A stretch of 64,000 bases of DNA from NCBI GenBank assembly GCA_023078555.1, contig CM041196.1, positions 2,666,001 to 2,730,000 on the forward strand. The letters are read 5' to 3'. This document shows positions 36,071 to 48,286 of this stretch, in pieces. Position 1 is the stretch's first letter, and every line of letters begins with the position of its first letter. This DNA comes from Ulva prolifera. Lineage: Eukaryota; Chlorophyta; Ulvophyceae; Ulvales; Ulvaceae. The notes beneath the pieces were generated by a model. That model was not told where the DNA came from, did no database searches, and worked only from the letters and a program-made list of their open reading frames with translations. The translations under genes were made by a program, and so were the position numbers.

Positions 36071-39000
36071 ATGTCGCTGTTCGAGTGTTTCGGCCCGTTC
36101 TCCCGGCGGCGCCGCCGCGAAGCCCTCAGCCCCCGGGCCCGCCGCCGCCTCCGCCGCAGCCTCCGCTCCAAAGCCTCCTCCCGCGACACCATCTCCCTGC
36201 CCTTCTCTGATGGCCCCATCTCCTCCGGTGCGTTCTCAGAGAGCTCGTGGGTGCACTCCACCGCGGCCGCGACCATCGATCACGGCGGCGAGAACGCCCG
36301 CTCCTCCCCTCCTATCTCAAAGATTGCCCCCCACGCATCCCCCCCCACCAACACCCCTTCCATCGACCCCCTAGACGCCGGCTACCCCCGCCACACCCTT
36401 AAAACCACCTCTAGCCACACCTCCACCTCCCCCCCAGCGTCCCCATCCTCCAGCTGCGGCGGCTCCGCGACCTTCCGCACAGGCCTCCGCGCACCCGCGG
36501 CAGCCGCATTCCCCGCGTTCGCCCCCCCCTCACACCCCCCGGAGCCGCTGGACCGTGGCAACCCGCGCGTCCCCTACACGCCCTCCCATCCACGCAGCAA
36601 CTCCGCGGGCAGCACCTCCGTGTCCATGGAGCGCGGCGCCCAGGCTTCCCTCTCCCTCCACTCCATCACAGACGACTCCACCAAGACAGCCACCACGCGC
36701 TACCCCGCCTTTGCGTATGACCACGGCCCCGTCACCCCCGGCCTGCGCCAGGCCCCTGTAGGCTTCCCGAGCTCCTTCTCCTCGCAGCAAGGCGGTGTGA
36801 TCTTCTCACCCGCCTCCTCCCTCTGCGAATCGCCCACGCACCACGCGTCCTTCCAGTCCTGGCTGCAGACCGGCAGCGTGCGCTCGAGCGGCAGCGAGCC
36901 CGCGGCCGCACGCTTGCGCGCGCTGTCCCTCGCCGCAGAGACCAACCTGTCCAGCGACTTCTCGGTCCACCTGTACGTAGACCCGCCGCGCTCAGCACGC
37001 AGCACGGCGATCCTCGCCGCGTGCTCCAACGCGGCGTATGCAAAAGTCGCACACCTCCCCGGCTCGCGTTCAAATCAGGTGGTTGATTACTTCGGCATTC
37101 TGCCGACGACAGTAGAAGAGGAGGTGGAGGTAGAAGACACAGCGTCGATCCTCGATGGGGGGATGGCTACGGGGACGTCTCTGCGGACGTCCCCTGACGC
37201 GTCGTCGATTGCGCTCGACACAGCCGGCGGCCACACAGCCGCGGCGGCTGCCGCCGCCACGCGCCCCACCTCCGCCTCTGACAGCTCTCTTGCGGACGTG
37301 AGTGCGGACGTGATTGTCGACGTGTGCGCGACAGCAACCACCGGGGACCTCAGCCGCGAGATCGGCCGGGCCGGGGCGGCGGCGCGCGATGACTTCATGT
37401 CGACCATCGGGACTGTGAACGAAGCGCCGACGGTGGAGGGTAGCCGCCTCGCGGCCGCGTCGTTCCCAGGCACCGTGTCGTCTCTGCACTCGACGGCATC
37501 CGGCAGCCTGATGGGCATGCTCGCGGCATGCATGCCGCAGCCGGGCGCGCGCGTGGGGGGTCCCGACCTGCTCGATGTCAACGCGAGCGCGCCGCTGTGG
37601 GAGGACCCGGTTGCGGAGGCCAGCGGCGTGCTTGGCTTCTCCGGCGCGTTTGGAGATGCCGATGCAGTCGGTGATGACGGCGACGGTGGCCGTGGCGGCG
37701 CGATCGCTGACTCTGCCGGCATCCCACTGCCCTCCGCGAGCATCGCGGCGTACTCGAGCGGCGAGTTCGCGGCCATGCTGCGGGCCCACAGCACGGGCAG
37801 CATGGAGCACGGCACGCACGACGCGTCCGAGGCGCGCCTGGATGGCCGCGGCGGTGGGGCCGCGGCCGCCCCCGCCGATGATGCCACTGCGGCGCCGCAA
37901 TTTCTTCTGTCCAAGGAGGAGACTGTGCGGCAGCTGCAGCCTGACGAAGCGTGCGCTGCGTGCTTTGGAAGCCCGTCGTCAGCGGAGTCGGGCGCAGGTG
38001 GTGCAAGGTACGGCGTCCAGCTTCCGATCTCTGTTGCCTGTTTGTATTTGGGGTTGTCTTGGCTGCGGCGCTTGCCTCTCCTACGTCTCATATTGTGGAG
38101 CAAGCATGATCTCCAAGCGATTGTTGATCACGACTGTTCATGCGGATGTGGCTGTGCTCATGCACCACCATGCATGTGCTCCAGCATCCTAGGAACTCCG
38201 CGCCGCAATTATCACTGCGCGCTCTGTGTGTGCTGCTTCTCCGGACTGAGAGTGTGCAAGCCTTTTGCTGCGGTCGCATTGAGAGTGCCTCAGCATAGAG
38301 CAATAGCATTTCAAGGCTTGCACCTGGCACGCCCCGCTGCTGTGCCTAGGATGGTGCTGACCCAAGAGTGTTGACCGCAGAACATGGGTCACGGGGTGGG
38401 TACCTCTGGCCGTATGTTCGTCGCTTTGAGTAGATGCTCTGCCATGCAATGGCCCGAGCTCTCTTGCAAGTGATCATCTGGCCATGGTGGATTGGCAGTT
38501 TCGGATGTATACATATGTCTGGCTGTTGTACCTAGGGCATCTCAGCGTGAGGGTGAGTTCATGGTGGCAGCAAGCTGGTGATTGAAATTGAGGCACACTG
38601 CAGCTTGCATGCTGCATTACACACTGACCTGACTACATCATGATCCAAAACCTAGCCTCATGTATCGTTGATCATGGTTTTGGGGCTTCCCCATGATTGT
38701 GCAAGGCCTTACAGGGGCTTCATGTGCAGCCCGCTACATGAGTTCAGCACATAGAAATAATTGCAGAGGGCTTCATGCCTCCATTGCTGATGAACAGGCA
38801 CATCTACCCGCCATCTCGCAGTGCCATGTGCATCAACGGGCCTCCGCGGCTTGCAGGTGCATACTTGAGGCCTCCACCACGGACACCCGCCCCCTCCTGC
38901 CCCGAATCGGCCCCTCCTCCACCTCCCCAGCCTCTCACAGCCCCGCCGACAGTACAAAGCGCCACCCTCAATCCGCCCGTGCCGCAGCCGCGGAGGCCCC

Positions 39001-40933
39001 ACCGTCGCCCGGGCTCGCATACTCCCGCTCCGAAGTGTTCCTCCCGGCCGGCCTGAAACCCTACCGCGTCGGCCCACGCAAGCAGGCGCAGCACCACGCC
39101 CACAGCCGCGGCACACCGCTGCTCCGCCCGACCTACTCGATCAGCTCCATCCCCACCACCCCCCCGGTCGCCTCTCTCGGTTCCGAAGAGTTCAGCGGCT
39201 CGATCTCCTGCCCGGCATCCCGGGCCCCCTCCCGCGCGCCCTCGGCCCCCGCGTCACACGCCGAGGCCGCCGCGCCGGCGTCCTGTGACTCGGTGTGCAG
39301 CATGCCGCAGCCGTACTCCATCGGGTCGTCTATCATGCCGATCTCCTCGGACGCGTCGACGATCCTCCCTGCGTCAACCCTGTGCCCCACGTCTTTTGGA
39401 TCGACGATGCACCCTGGGTCAGTCGAGTCGTCCCTTGCGCCGACGTCCATCGCGCCGGCGTCGACCGTCGCGGCATCGTCGTCGCTCGCGCCGACGTCCA
39501 TCGCGTCGACAAACCCCCGCACCTCGTGCGACATCACCGGCAGCCGCGGGCGCCCGAACCTGCTGCGGCTGCCGTCGAGCGGCGGCTCGGGCGGCGGCGG
39601 CGTACCGCTGCACGGCCTCGCGGCTGCGCACCGCCGCTACCTCAGCCTCGGGAGCAGCTTTGCCAGCAAGAAGTCGCCGCGGCTGCGGCACTACCCGGAC
39701 AGCCGCCCCACGCGACTGCGGCCGTCACCCCGGCAGCTGAAGAGCGGCACCCACTCGGCCACGCTGACCCTGTTCCCGACCTCCAGTGGCAGCCTCCCCC
39801 GGCCGCTCCCCCCGAGCCTCTCCCCCCGCAACTTCACGGCCGACATCGTGCTCAAGCCGCACGACATGCAGCCCAGCACGCTCAGCACGCAGCACAGCAG
39901 CGGCGTGCCGTCGCTCGACGCGATCCTCGACACGGTCGCGCCGCCGCCGACCTTCGGGGTGATCGAACTCTCGACAGCCGCAGAGCTGTCCACCGTCGAC
40001 GAGCTCTCGACCCTTCCAGACACCCATGAGTTTGGCGGCCACAGCCCCGCCTGCAGTGCCGATGTGGCGGCACTCGGGGAATATGCTGACACATCGGGCT
40101 GCCTCAGCGCATCTCGTGCGGAGGTCGATACCACTGGGGTGCTCGATGGGACGGCCGAGCTCGAGACGACGAGTGAGCTGGACACCTCAAGCCACGTTCC
40201 GGGGGACGTGATCGGCGTTGGTGAAGAGAATGCCTTGGATGAGCAGGCGGAGGAGGATGATAGGGAAGAGGCGGAGGAGGAGGAGGATGTGCTGGAGCTG
40301 CCGGGTCTGCCGTCCTCGATGAGCAGCGTGCACTCTGCGGTGCTGTCTCCGTCTCTGCAACGGCGGAAGCGGCTGGTGGAGCAGCTGATGACGACCGGGA
40401 GCAGCTATGCGACGGCGGAGTCGGCCGCGTGGGGGACGCCACGGTCGCGCCACTCTCGCCACTCGCGCTCGCACAGCAGCAACTCCGGGGGCAGCGGCGG
40501 CGGCAGCGCGCCGCTGCTGCGGCCGCTCGCCGGCCCGGCGCAGCGCCACGTCTTCCGCGGCAACCGCATCGACGTGCGCGCCCTGCTCGAGGGCAACCCC
40601 TGCGCCGCGGCGGCGGCGGCGGCCGCCGCCGTAAAGCCGGGCACGCTCGCGCCGCCAGAGACGGCGGTGCAGGCCACGCACGAGCGCGTGCTGCCGCACG
40701 TGCCGCTCGCGCACGAGGCGCAGCCGCGCGGCGCGCACTTCGGCGTGCTGCCCGCGCGGCGGCTGCCACCGGACTCTGTCGGGTCCACCCTCTCCACTGC
40801 GTCCGTCATGCGGCCGGGGTCCCGAGGTCTCGAATCGTCTGCAAACATCGGCTCTGAATCTCTGCCCCCTCAGATCTCCCCTGCGTATGACATGGGCAGT
40901 GTGGGTGGCCGCCGATCACCGGGCTGGCGGTGA
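36071..40933 (+). CDS. large disordered Ser/Pro/Ala-rich protein, 2 exons, 1,337 aa
   Basis: Exon 1 is 36071-38007 and exon 2 38857-40933, joined in phase (GCA AG|GTACGG to TTGCAG|G, restoring Arg). The start ATG gives MSLFECFGPFSRRRRREALS, a short aromatic/Cys motif followed by a strongly basic segment, which might be membrane- or nucleus-directed. The rest is predicted disorder rich in Ser, Pro, Thr and Ala, with many SP/TP sites. Near 40190-40310 there is an acidic block (DEQAEEDDREEAEEEEDVLE), and near 40605 an Ala run. Exon 2 has degenerate repeats of ASS-LAPTSIA type. Very high GC at codon third positions supports coding. I recognise no domain. It could be a scaffold or regulatory protein; function unknown. 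Reading on past 38007 is possible but that part loses coding character. Confidence 0.75.
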
Positions 40934-42042
40934 TCTGTGTTCCGGTTCATGTTGTAGTCAGTGGCGTAGGGGCAGTCAGCCGCCTGCCAATAAGTGCGGC
41001 TGGCCCGTGACGGCACTGCGCCTGCTGAATGCTCATGGATGCACGGACTGGGCCGAGGAAGCCTCAGGTGGAGGGCCCGCCATTGACTAGGTGGAGTGGC
41101 CCGCCTTTCACAATTCGACTGAACCACACGTGCAGGCTCGCGCTGCTCTGCTGCAGCCGGCCTTGACATTGGGGTTTTGACTGGTGGGGGTGGGAGTGGG
41201 TGGCAGGGTTGGACCGCTGCGCGCTGGGTGCCCTTGCATCCCGGTTTCTTGTACTGTAGTGGTCAACGGCAGACGTGTTGCGCCTTGTATAGCATTTCTT
41301 TGAGTGAACTGGGAGGGGGCAGAGGGGGCGCCAGGGAAGGGCGTGTGGTCAGGGTGTCATGCTGGCAGCCGGCTGCTGCGCGCTGTGTGCTGGGGCGAGC
41401 AGCAGCTGTGCTGTGGCAGTGACTGGCCAGCAGGGTGGCCGCGGAAGGGAGTTAATGGTGGCGTAGGGGTCTCTTCCACGTACAGCATGCAATGATGTTT
41501 CTGACGGTGGTGAAGGTACTATGACAGCATGCATGTGCGGGGCGAGGCGGCCTGGGTGGGGATTATTGCCGGTGCCAAGGTAGCGGCCACACACGTGGCC
41601 GCGTTCTTGGCCCATGACTCTTTACCATTTGATATCCAGTGTTGCGTGATCTGACACTGTTGTGTTCCATTGTGTGTCTCTGGGCACTGATCGCCTATGT
41701 GTAATCCTGAGCGGACTCTGAACGTGCCCGAAAACAGTATCGCTGCTGGCGGTGCGCCTCTGCGTGGGTGGCGAATGCGTATGCAAGATCCTGCCGCCTT
41801 GAATGGAACATGTGAAGACAGCACTGCGTTGGACACTGCCAATGGTCTTGCCATGCGCCAGTGTAGTCAGGGGTTAAGGCACTCCGTGGTGAACACCCGT
41901 GCGTCCGCTTTCACCATACTGGTGCACTTGAGGGACCACCCTCGCCAGCACGCAATCTCGGGGAAACAGTTTGTTTCCTGCTGCTTTTCTGACGCACACT
42001 GCTGAGTTGAGTTTGGGTGCTGGTGTTTGTGGTTGTGTTCAG
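40934..42042. other. intergenic
   Basis: Probably the 3' flank of the preceding gene. The frame at 41697-42005 on the plus strand is weak. No repeats stood out. Confidence 0.4.
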
Positions 42043-42241
42043 GTGTGAGGGGGTGCTGACACCTGCACCTAGGGTTTACCTAGGACAGAATGATGCATGT
42101 TTGTATCATGTTCTCTTGAGTGGGACACCACATGCCATGCAACAGAATATGCATACTGTACTTGAGCAATGGATGGCAGCTGCCAAGCCAGTGTACAGAG
42201 TAGACCGAGAGGAAGAGAGGAAGCTAGTCGTAACAGTGTGA
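42043..42241 (+). CDS. putative terminal exon, unknown product
   Basis: Follows a good acceptor (TTGTGTTCAG|G) and reads CEGVLTPAPRVYLGQNDACL..., ending EEERKLVVTV at a stop. Composition looks coding, but no upstream exon or family was identified. Could be a fragment of a mobile-element gene. Confidence 0.3.
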
Positions 42242-42737
42242 CCAACATGTCCAGCTGCAGCATGATGTGCAGGATGGTCAACTGCACTAGACGCAGGTAC
42301 CAAGACAGCCCAGCCACACCAAGCAACTCACTCTTGGTGTGCAGCATTGTATATGCATTGATTCTCAGGGAATGTGCTAGGTTGTGCTGAAGATGTTGCA
42401 GAGCCATGCAACCGCCCGGCATGCGTGGTGTCGCAAGAACGGTACAGATGAGCTGCACACAAAATGCTGATGAGTGGGCCCAGCAGAGCCCTACTGATGA
42501 TGCTTCGCAGGAACTGCTGTTCATTGATCCGGACCTAGGTGATGCAGCTGGTCCCAGCTCGCTGCGGTGGCTTCCTCAAGCGAGCGCGGGGGCGTGACAA
42601 CCGGTGACAGCCACAGGGGCTGAGGAGACGCTGAGAAGCATCACTTATAATCACGGATCACAAGTTCAAAGCCTTCGGGTAACCGAGGGGTCTTAATTGC
42701 AGCCCGGAGCGCGCAGTTGCCTCTGGACACAGCGCTG

Positions 42738-43290
42738 ATGACAGGCTGCTGCTTGCGACACTTGGGCACCCTCCCGTGCCCAAACGCTGGTGTTCAGCAC
42801 CACTGTATCTCAGTTAGGTCTTGCCGATACGTGGACCGCAAACGCCTGCACCTAGTAGCACAGCTGTACCGCAGCACACCGCGGTCTGAGTTCAGGCGCG
42901 TGTGCAAAGTGTTGGTGTCATGCCACACGTCACACTGCTTGCTTCCATATGTGGAAGGCATTGTGTTGATATCACCATGTAAGTTTGTCCAACGGAACTG
43001 TGAATGTTGCTGATGCAGACACTCGACACGAACTGCCGCGAACGATCTGCATGCATTGCTTCTGGGAAGTACAACTCATCAGCACTGCGCAACCTTCTGC
43101 AACTATGCAACTAATTGCATCCGGCTATGCATCGAGGTACAAGAGCCAAGCTTGCACGAGCATTACTCCGGATTTGCTCATGATGGTGCCTTGCCCTTCT
43201 CGGCAGCTGCTCTGTGTCTCAGTACGGGCTACAGTGCAGCTGGCCAGCCACGCGCTTAGACGGTCTGAAGCAAAAGCCTGTCAAGCCTGA
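42738..43290 (+). CDS. putative small gene or fragment, unknown product
   Basis: ATG 42738 opens a basic, Cys-containing frame with RSCRYVDRKRLHLVAQLYRS. A strong GTAAGT donor at 42979 and an acceptor GATGCAG at 43018 are in phase and would join it to a second open exon ending 43290. The implied intron is only 40 nt, far shorter than others here. Unspliced, the frame stops at 43013. No family recognised. Confidence 0.25.
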
Positions 43291-44926
43291 TAGCAGGTTC
43301 TGCTTCTTTCATGTGTTATTTTCTTCGTCTAAGCTCGCTGTACCCTTTGCATCCGACATTGCACCTCCTGCTGAGCGGGGTGTAGCTCCAGGTAGCTCCA
43401 GGTGGGAATCCCGAATATAGGTGCATAAACGGCCTCGGGAACATAATCGCGAGCTCATGAAGTAACGGAAGGATTCAGGTCGGGATACGCCAGGCATGCA
43501 CCTGTTGACATCACACAGCAGAGGACCTGAGCTGCCCAACCAATCAGAAGCCACAGGCTGCAAAGGACCACTGATGCAGTCCCCAAACTGCACTGGCTGC
43601 TGCGTTCACATAGAGACAAACCCCATGGTGAGCACAACACGGACCGGAACACAACCAGGCTTGACAAGGCTTGGGCACACCAAATTCCTCTTTTCCTGAC
43701 GCTGCCTGTGTTAGTAGCCTACATCTATAGTCGACCATCAGTTCCCAGTCCTTGCAACACTCGTCTGCCTGACTTGTGACGTGCAATTTGTTCCGATCGC
43801 ATGCTGGACATGTAATGCATGGCCTCGACCACACATACTACCAATTGAGTGCCGTCTGGTCAAATTACCATGCAAACCTTAAACACACTGCACCAGTCCG
43901 CTGACTCACCGCGATGCGGGCCGTGCCCGGCCCAAGTGGCCGCACGGACAGTGGCCGCACGGACCCACCGCACAAGCACCCACCACACACGACGGGCTAT
44001 GGCATAGCACACATCCCTCTACTGTCCTCGCCGCATCTCACCCCCAGGCACACCTGCACGCATGCCAGGCGGCAGTGGGCACTTCACACCCGGCCAGGCC
44101 ATGTGGCTTCCCCCACGCAGCATGGCATGGCCGCTGTGAGTGTGATTCAGGCCGCACTCCCCCAGTAGCCACAAGCAAAGTATTCCGTACGATGACCGCG
44201 TTTTGACATCACGTGTGTGCAGCTATAGCCATGGGTGGAGCGCCAGCAGCGAGGGTCGGCACGCTGCGAGAGCTGATGTAGGAGCCCTCCGCAGCAGCCT
44301 CAGCAGTGGAAGGCGTTCAGCAGTGCCATCAGGAGTGTCCGTGGAGCAGGGCCTGGCGTGCAGGTGTGCCCTCAGTAGTGTACCGAATCTTTCATCGCAT
44401 CCCGGAGAATGTGCTGCATAAACGATTGCTGTGAGACTGAGGCTGGTCACTAGACAGCTGTGCCCCAACTTGGTTGCAGAAGCCACGAGCCCAACTGGGT
44501 CCAACTCAACAGCCACATACACTCTTACAGTGATACATCATACACCTGGTAACCTGCTATACAGAAGCCTTTGACGGATTACGACGTGGAGTAGATGTGT
44601 GAACGAGACATATTTGATAGTGAGAATTTTGTGCCCCCCACAGGTTCTGGGCAGATCTGTCTGCTGTAGTCGGTGTTCCCAGCACTGGGCATGTGATATG
44701 TGACTGGGCCAGTATACAGCGATGAGCAATGCTGCTATCTGCCGCTGCTCTGCTGGCCATGATTTGTTTATTGTGTAGTGCAACATCAGATGCAGCGTGC
44801 GCAAAAATTGTGACCACAATGGCAATGCAGGGGGGGCATGGCATGTAAAGAAACTGGACAGACGGCTGAGTGCAGGCAGGAATGCGCTTGAGGCTACCGT
44901 CTTACCCACTTACATAACTTGTACAG
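43291..44926. other. no confident gene
   Basis: Weak minus-strand frames at 43834-43544 (with ITCPACDRNK) and 44522-44223 look somewhat coding but lack starts and splice partners. The rest holds nothing supportable. Confidence 0.3.
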
Positions 44927-45353
44927 CAATCAGGCAGCTGAAGGCAGTTCTGCTCTGGTGGTACCGATCGCGGACACTGAATGTAAGAAAGCCCACCTTC
45001 AGGAGATATCTGCCATGATCCGAGAGGACCTCATGAACCACGATCTCGATCATCCTGCAGATGAGATGTTTGATCTGAGCAGCAGACATGTCTTACAAGG
45101 TCGACTTGATAGTATAGAAGAGGGCTGCAGCTATGACGGTGGTGCAGCAGGCAAGTGGCAAGTGCTATTGCACAGAAGGTGTGATATAGCCATGTTTTGG
45201 GCAGTCAAAACGTATGTAGATGCAGGTGATCGAGCTGCTTCGCTTGAATACATCGGGAGCGCATTTCGACTGTTGCACCGCCAATGTACCACGTACAGCA
45301 CCTCATTCTTGAACAGCAAACAAACAACGCGCAACAAGCAGAAATCATCATAG
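44927..45353 (+). CDS. hypothetical protein, probable 3'-terminal exon
   Basis: Begins after a possible acceptor (TTGTACAG|C) and stays open for about 140 codons to a stop at 45353. It reads VVPIADTECKKAHLQEISAMIRED..., mostly charged and helix-like, with RLDSIEEGCSYDGGAAGKWQ in the middle and a Lys/Gln/Thr tail. If it is a complete gene, ATG 45015 is the first start. It converges on the cornichon gene, whose stop codon lies only 33 bp away on the other strand. No domain recognised. Confidence 0.4.
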
Positions 45354-45386
45354 AGAAAGATTCCTGAGTGCACATGGTGCCAGATT

Positions 45387-45940
45387 TTACGGATGTGTGA
45401 AGGCGAGTCCTGTGTACCTGAACGTGGTAAAGACGAAGGCCACAGAGAACGCTGCAAGCTTCATGTAGGTGAATCGCCGAGCCGTGGGCAGCTGTTTCCA
45501 GAGCTCCAATGCGTCAAGTAAATGTTTACCTCTCAGGATCCTCTCTGCTATCAGCGCTGCTCCGGCGACGTTGAGCGCTGACGCGATGAAATGACCGCTG
45601 AGCATGGATGCAAGCAAAACAGCCGCTTGCAGGCCGGCCTCGACATACTGCATTCCACAAAAATGTTACAGCACTTGCTCAGACCCTGATCGGGAGAGGC
45701 GTTGTTGCCTCGATTGCATTCATGTACAGCAGATCGGCCCGACGTGACCGACACACAGCGACAATGCACTGTTCGTGTGCAGAGCCGCACCACAAATCGA
45801 TTGCATCGTTTTGCACAATCACTGTTATTCAGAAGGTCCTCTTCGAAGTCGTAAAGCTGGATGAGCGTGTAAAACACGATCCCCACCAAGCCTGCTTGGA
45901 GAAAGAAGCAAAATATCCATGCAAGAAGCGACCAAGGCAT
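45387..45940 (-). CDS. cornichon family ER cargo receptor (CNIH/Erv14-like), 136 aa
   Basis: Two exons: 45940-45791 and 45647-45387, joined in phase 0 (GTG|GTGCGG to ATGCAG|TAT). Cornichon proteins sit in the ER membrane and load transmembrane cargo into COPII vesicles. MPWSLLAWIFCFFLQAGL is the first membrane segment and start. FYTLIQLYDFEEDLLN matches the family's YxLixLxDLExDyiN region; the join restores CNRFV|YVEAGLQ, at the place of the N..VLPE..Q motif. LSGHFIASAL follows, then GKHLLDALELWKQL, the family's HLxDxTEIFxxL motif, and a last hydrophobic segment. Length is typical of plant and fungal cornichons. Asp replaces the usual Asn-Pro after the first loop, and sequence divergence is high. 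The start is fixed by the family N-terminus. The 3' end is tail to tail with a plus-strand ORF. Confidence 0.87.
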
Positions 45941-46070
45941 CCTTCCGCAATTGCTAGCTAGCAAGATATCATAGAGTATGGCTGCATGAACTAATTACGA
46001 TGCAAGAGAGCCGCTGGTGCCGACCTATATTCAAAAGGCTGATACCACTGTGCTGCATCGGGCCACTGGT

Positions 46071-46366
46071 CTAAAGCCCATGACCAGAGGCATCCCTTGC
46101 CTCAGCAAGTATGGCGTGCAGGTACCGAACGCTCGTGCCTGCATGCATCGATTTGACAATGAGCGTGTCGGACCATGACGGATTCGGATAATGTCTACAG
46201 GCACCAACCAGGTGCCCGCCGGGCGAGTTGTCCCGCCACAGCCAGCCCAAGCAGCTGATCATGCCCACCGGCTGACGAAAAATACGATCCAATAGTCTGT
46301 AGCTCAGCTTCTCTGCGTCGAAGAACAGACGTGCCTTTGAATAGGAAAAGGTCATATACAGCCCTG
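46071..46366 (-). CDS. putative terminal exon upstream of cornichon, unknown product
   Basis: Follows a possible acceptor (GTGCACAG|GG). It reads LYMTFSYSKARLFFDAEKLS, then DNSPGGHLVGACRHYPNP, and stops at 46071, 131 bp before the cornichon start on the same strand. Coding-like in composition, but no upstream exon or family was identified. Confidence 0.3.
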
Positions 46367-48286
46367 TGCACAAGCACTGCGCAGTGTCAATGTCACTATG
46401 TGGCTACATGGCACGACCACGTCGCAAAGGAGGTAACACAGCAGCGGTCCGTAAAAATCACTGCTGGCGGCAGAGCGTTTGGAGACAGCGACTAGACCTG
46501 GCAGCCCGAGCCGATCCCCATGTTCAATGCGTTGATGACGTGAACGCATTGAACCCATGCACCCTGGGTCCGAGTCCTCCGTCGGCCTAGCGAGGCTCCC
46601 GCTGAGCCTAACCCTGAGGTGACACCATGTGACACGGCAGTTTGACCACAATGTGGCAGTCAAGTCACATGATGCCATGACCAAGCTGTATGCGTCTGAG
46701 GTCAATGTTGCATGCCTGCAGACCTGTAGTCGACTCAAGATGTCTGGCACTGTGATGCAATGGGGATCACGGTGCACATGCATGTGCCTGCCAGTGGCCG
46801 CACTCCACATTGAAGTGTGGAGTGCGGCCACAACAAGTGTCGACAAGTGACCCCGTAGTACTTTCACTCTGCGCAGAGTGACTCTGGGGCTGCCCAGAGC
46901 GGTCTCTTGCAGAGGTGTGACAAACATTCAAATTTAGCAAAGCAGAAATTCAATTGGGTGCCGGCCTCGCCTGCACCGCTCGAGCCAGCGCCTCAATTGA
47001 TGCTATTCCACATCAACAATGATGTTGCCACTGTTTACACTGCCCTACGCCCTCAGCTGCAAAACATCAGAGCAGTATGGGCCCTTCAGCGTTAGCGACT
47101 TCTGCTGCAGCTCCCGCCGTACGGCCGTACATGTGCTACGCCTGCTGGCAGCTCCCAGAGCTCAGGCTGCGTGCTGATCATGAGCAGCCGGGACAGATGC
47201 ATGTGCAGGCGCTCACACCTCGGGAGCGGCGATGCGCCCCGATCGCACCGCCGCTAGCCACGTGCGCTGATCGCCAGTCAGCTCCTGCAGCCGTCCCGCC
47301 TGCCGAAGCCGCGGCCGAGCCAGCGCTGCGCTGCTGGTAGCTGAATGCCTGGCCGTGGCCTGCAGGGTTCGCGGCTGCCTCTGAGGGTCCCAAGGCACCA
47401 AGGCAGCGGTCCCTGTCCGCGGCTGCCTCTGAGGGCCCCAAGGCTGCCTCTTAGGGTCCTACAGCCATCCCCGCAGCACGACCACGCGTCACCATGGCTC
47501 GATATAGGTGTCCCCCTGGAACACGTGCGCATGCCGCGCGCGCGACGCCTCCGAGTTTGAAGATGTCCAAAATACAAGAAATTTGCCCATGCATGGTGTC
47601 CCATGCGTGGAGAAAGTAGGCCGCTTTGAGGACCCGCTGCCCGCTTCCATATGTAAGACTGGTACATAAAAAAAACACACATCGGGAATGGCTCTGGACT
47701 ACATAGACCACTGATGCTGGCTTGAGCGTTCTGTGATATGACGACATGCTTGAGGTGATAACAGTGGACTCGCGGTGCATATGCCCAGACTCACGCCAGA
47801 CGACACTGCTTGTGCATCCCCTTTGTTTTGTCTCTCAACATCTATGCTTGCAAAACGCAGATCGCGATAGGTCCAGCGCAGCTGGCCCGGAGCCCATGCA
47901 CTTCCATGACCGACGATCGAGTGCTGCTGGTCCGCTTTTCTGTCAGTGATGTGGACATTCAGGGGCAAACAGCGGCATCCATCAGAACTTCAGCTGGGGT
48001 CAAAGCCGCTCGCCAGCGCCGCGCGCGCCCTGGCAAGCCGCCGCAGCCACACCATGCCACATGCTGCATGTGCACAACGCGCTGATGCCCTTGAAGGCCG
48101 ATGCTCTTACATGTTGTCACATATGGCTGGTTCAGCAGCTAGTGACCCAGCAGGGGCTACCAGCAATGCAGAAGCCAGGACATGCGGGCCATCATCTACG
48201 ATCTGGAGTGGAGCCATCATTGCTTTCAGCTTGTCCCTGGTGAAAGAATGCACGAAGCGCTAGGTGCCGCCTCAGGACCTGCTCGC
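46367..48286. other. intergenic; two hairpins, no gene
   Basis: GTTCAATGCGTT and AACGCATTGAAC form a 12-bp stem near 46519-46551. A 16-bp-stem hairpin is listed separately. The GC-rich frames near 47178-47680 on the minus strand come from a loosely repeated GGGTCCCAAGGC..GCCGCGGCTGCCTCTGAGG unit (about 47360-47460) and are not called as genes. Confidence 0.4.
46794..46831. repeat. 16-bp-stem perfect hairpin
   Basis: GTGGCCGCACTCCACA, a 6-nt loop, then its exact reverse complement. No transcript or termination context is visible. Confidence 0.9.

Noticed and set aside
38008-38374. Continuous reading of the disordered gene to 38374
   Set aside because: Coding character is lost after the GTACGG donor, and splicing to 38857 restores frame and composition.
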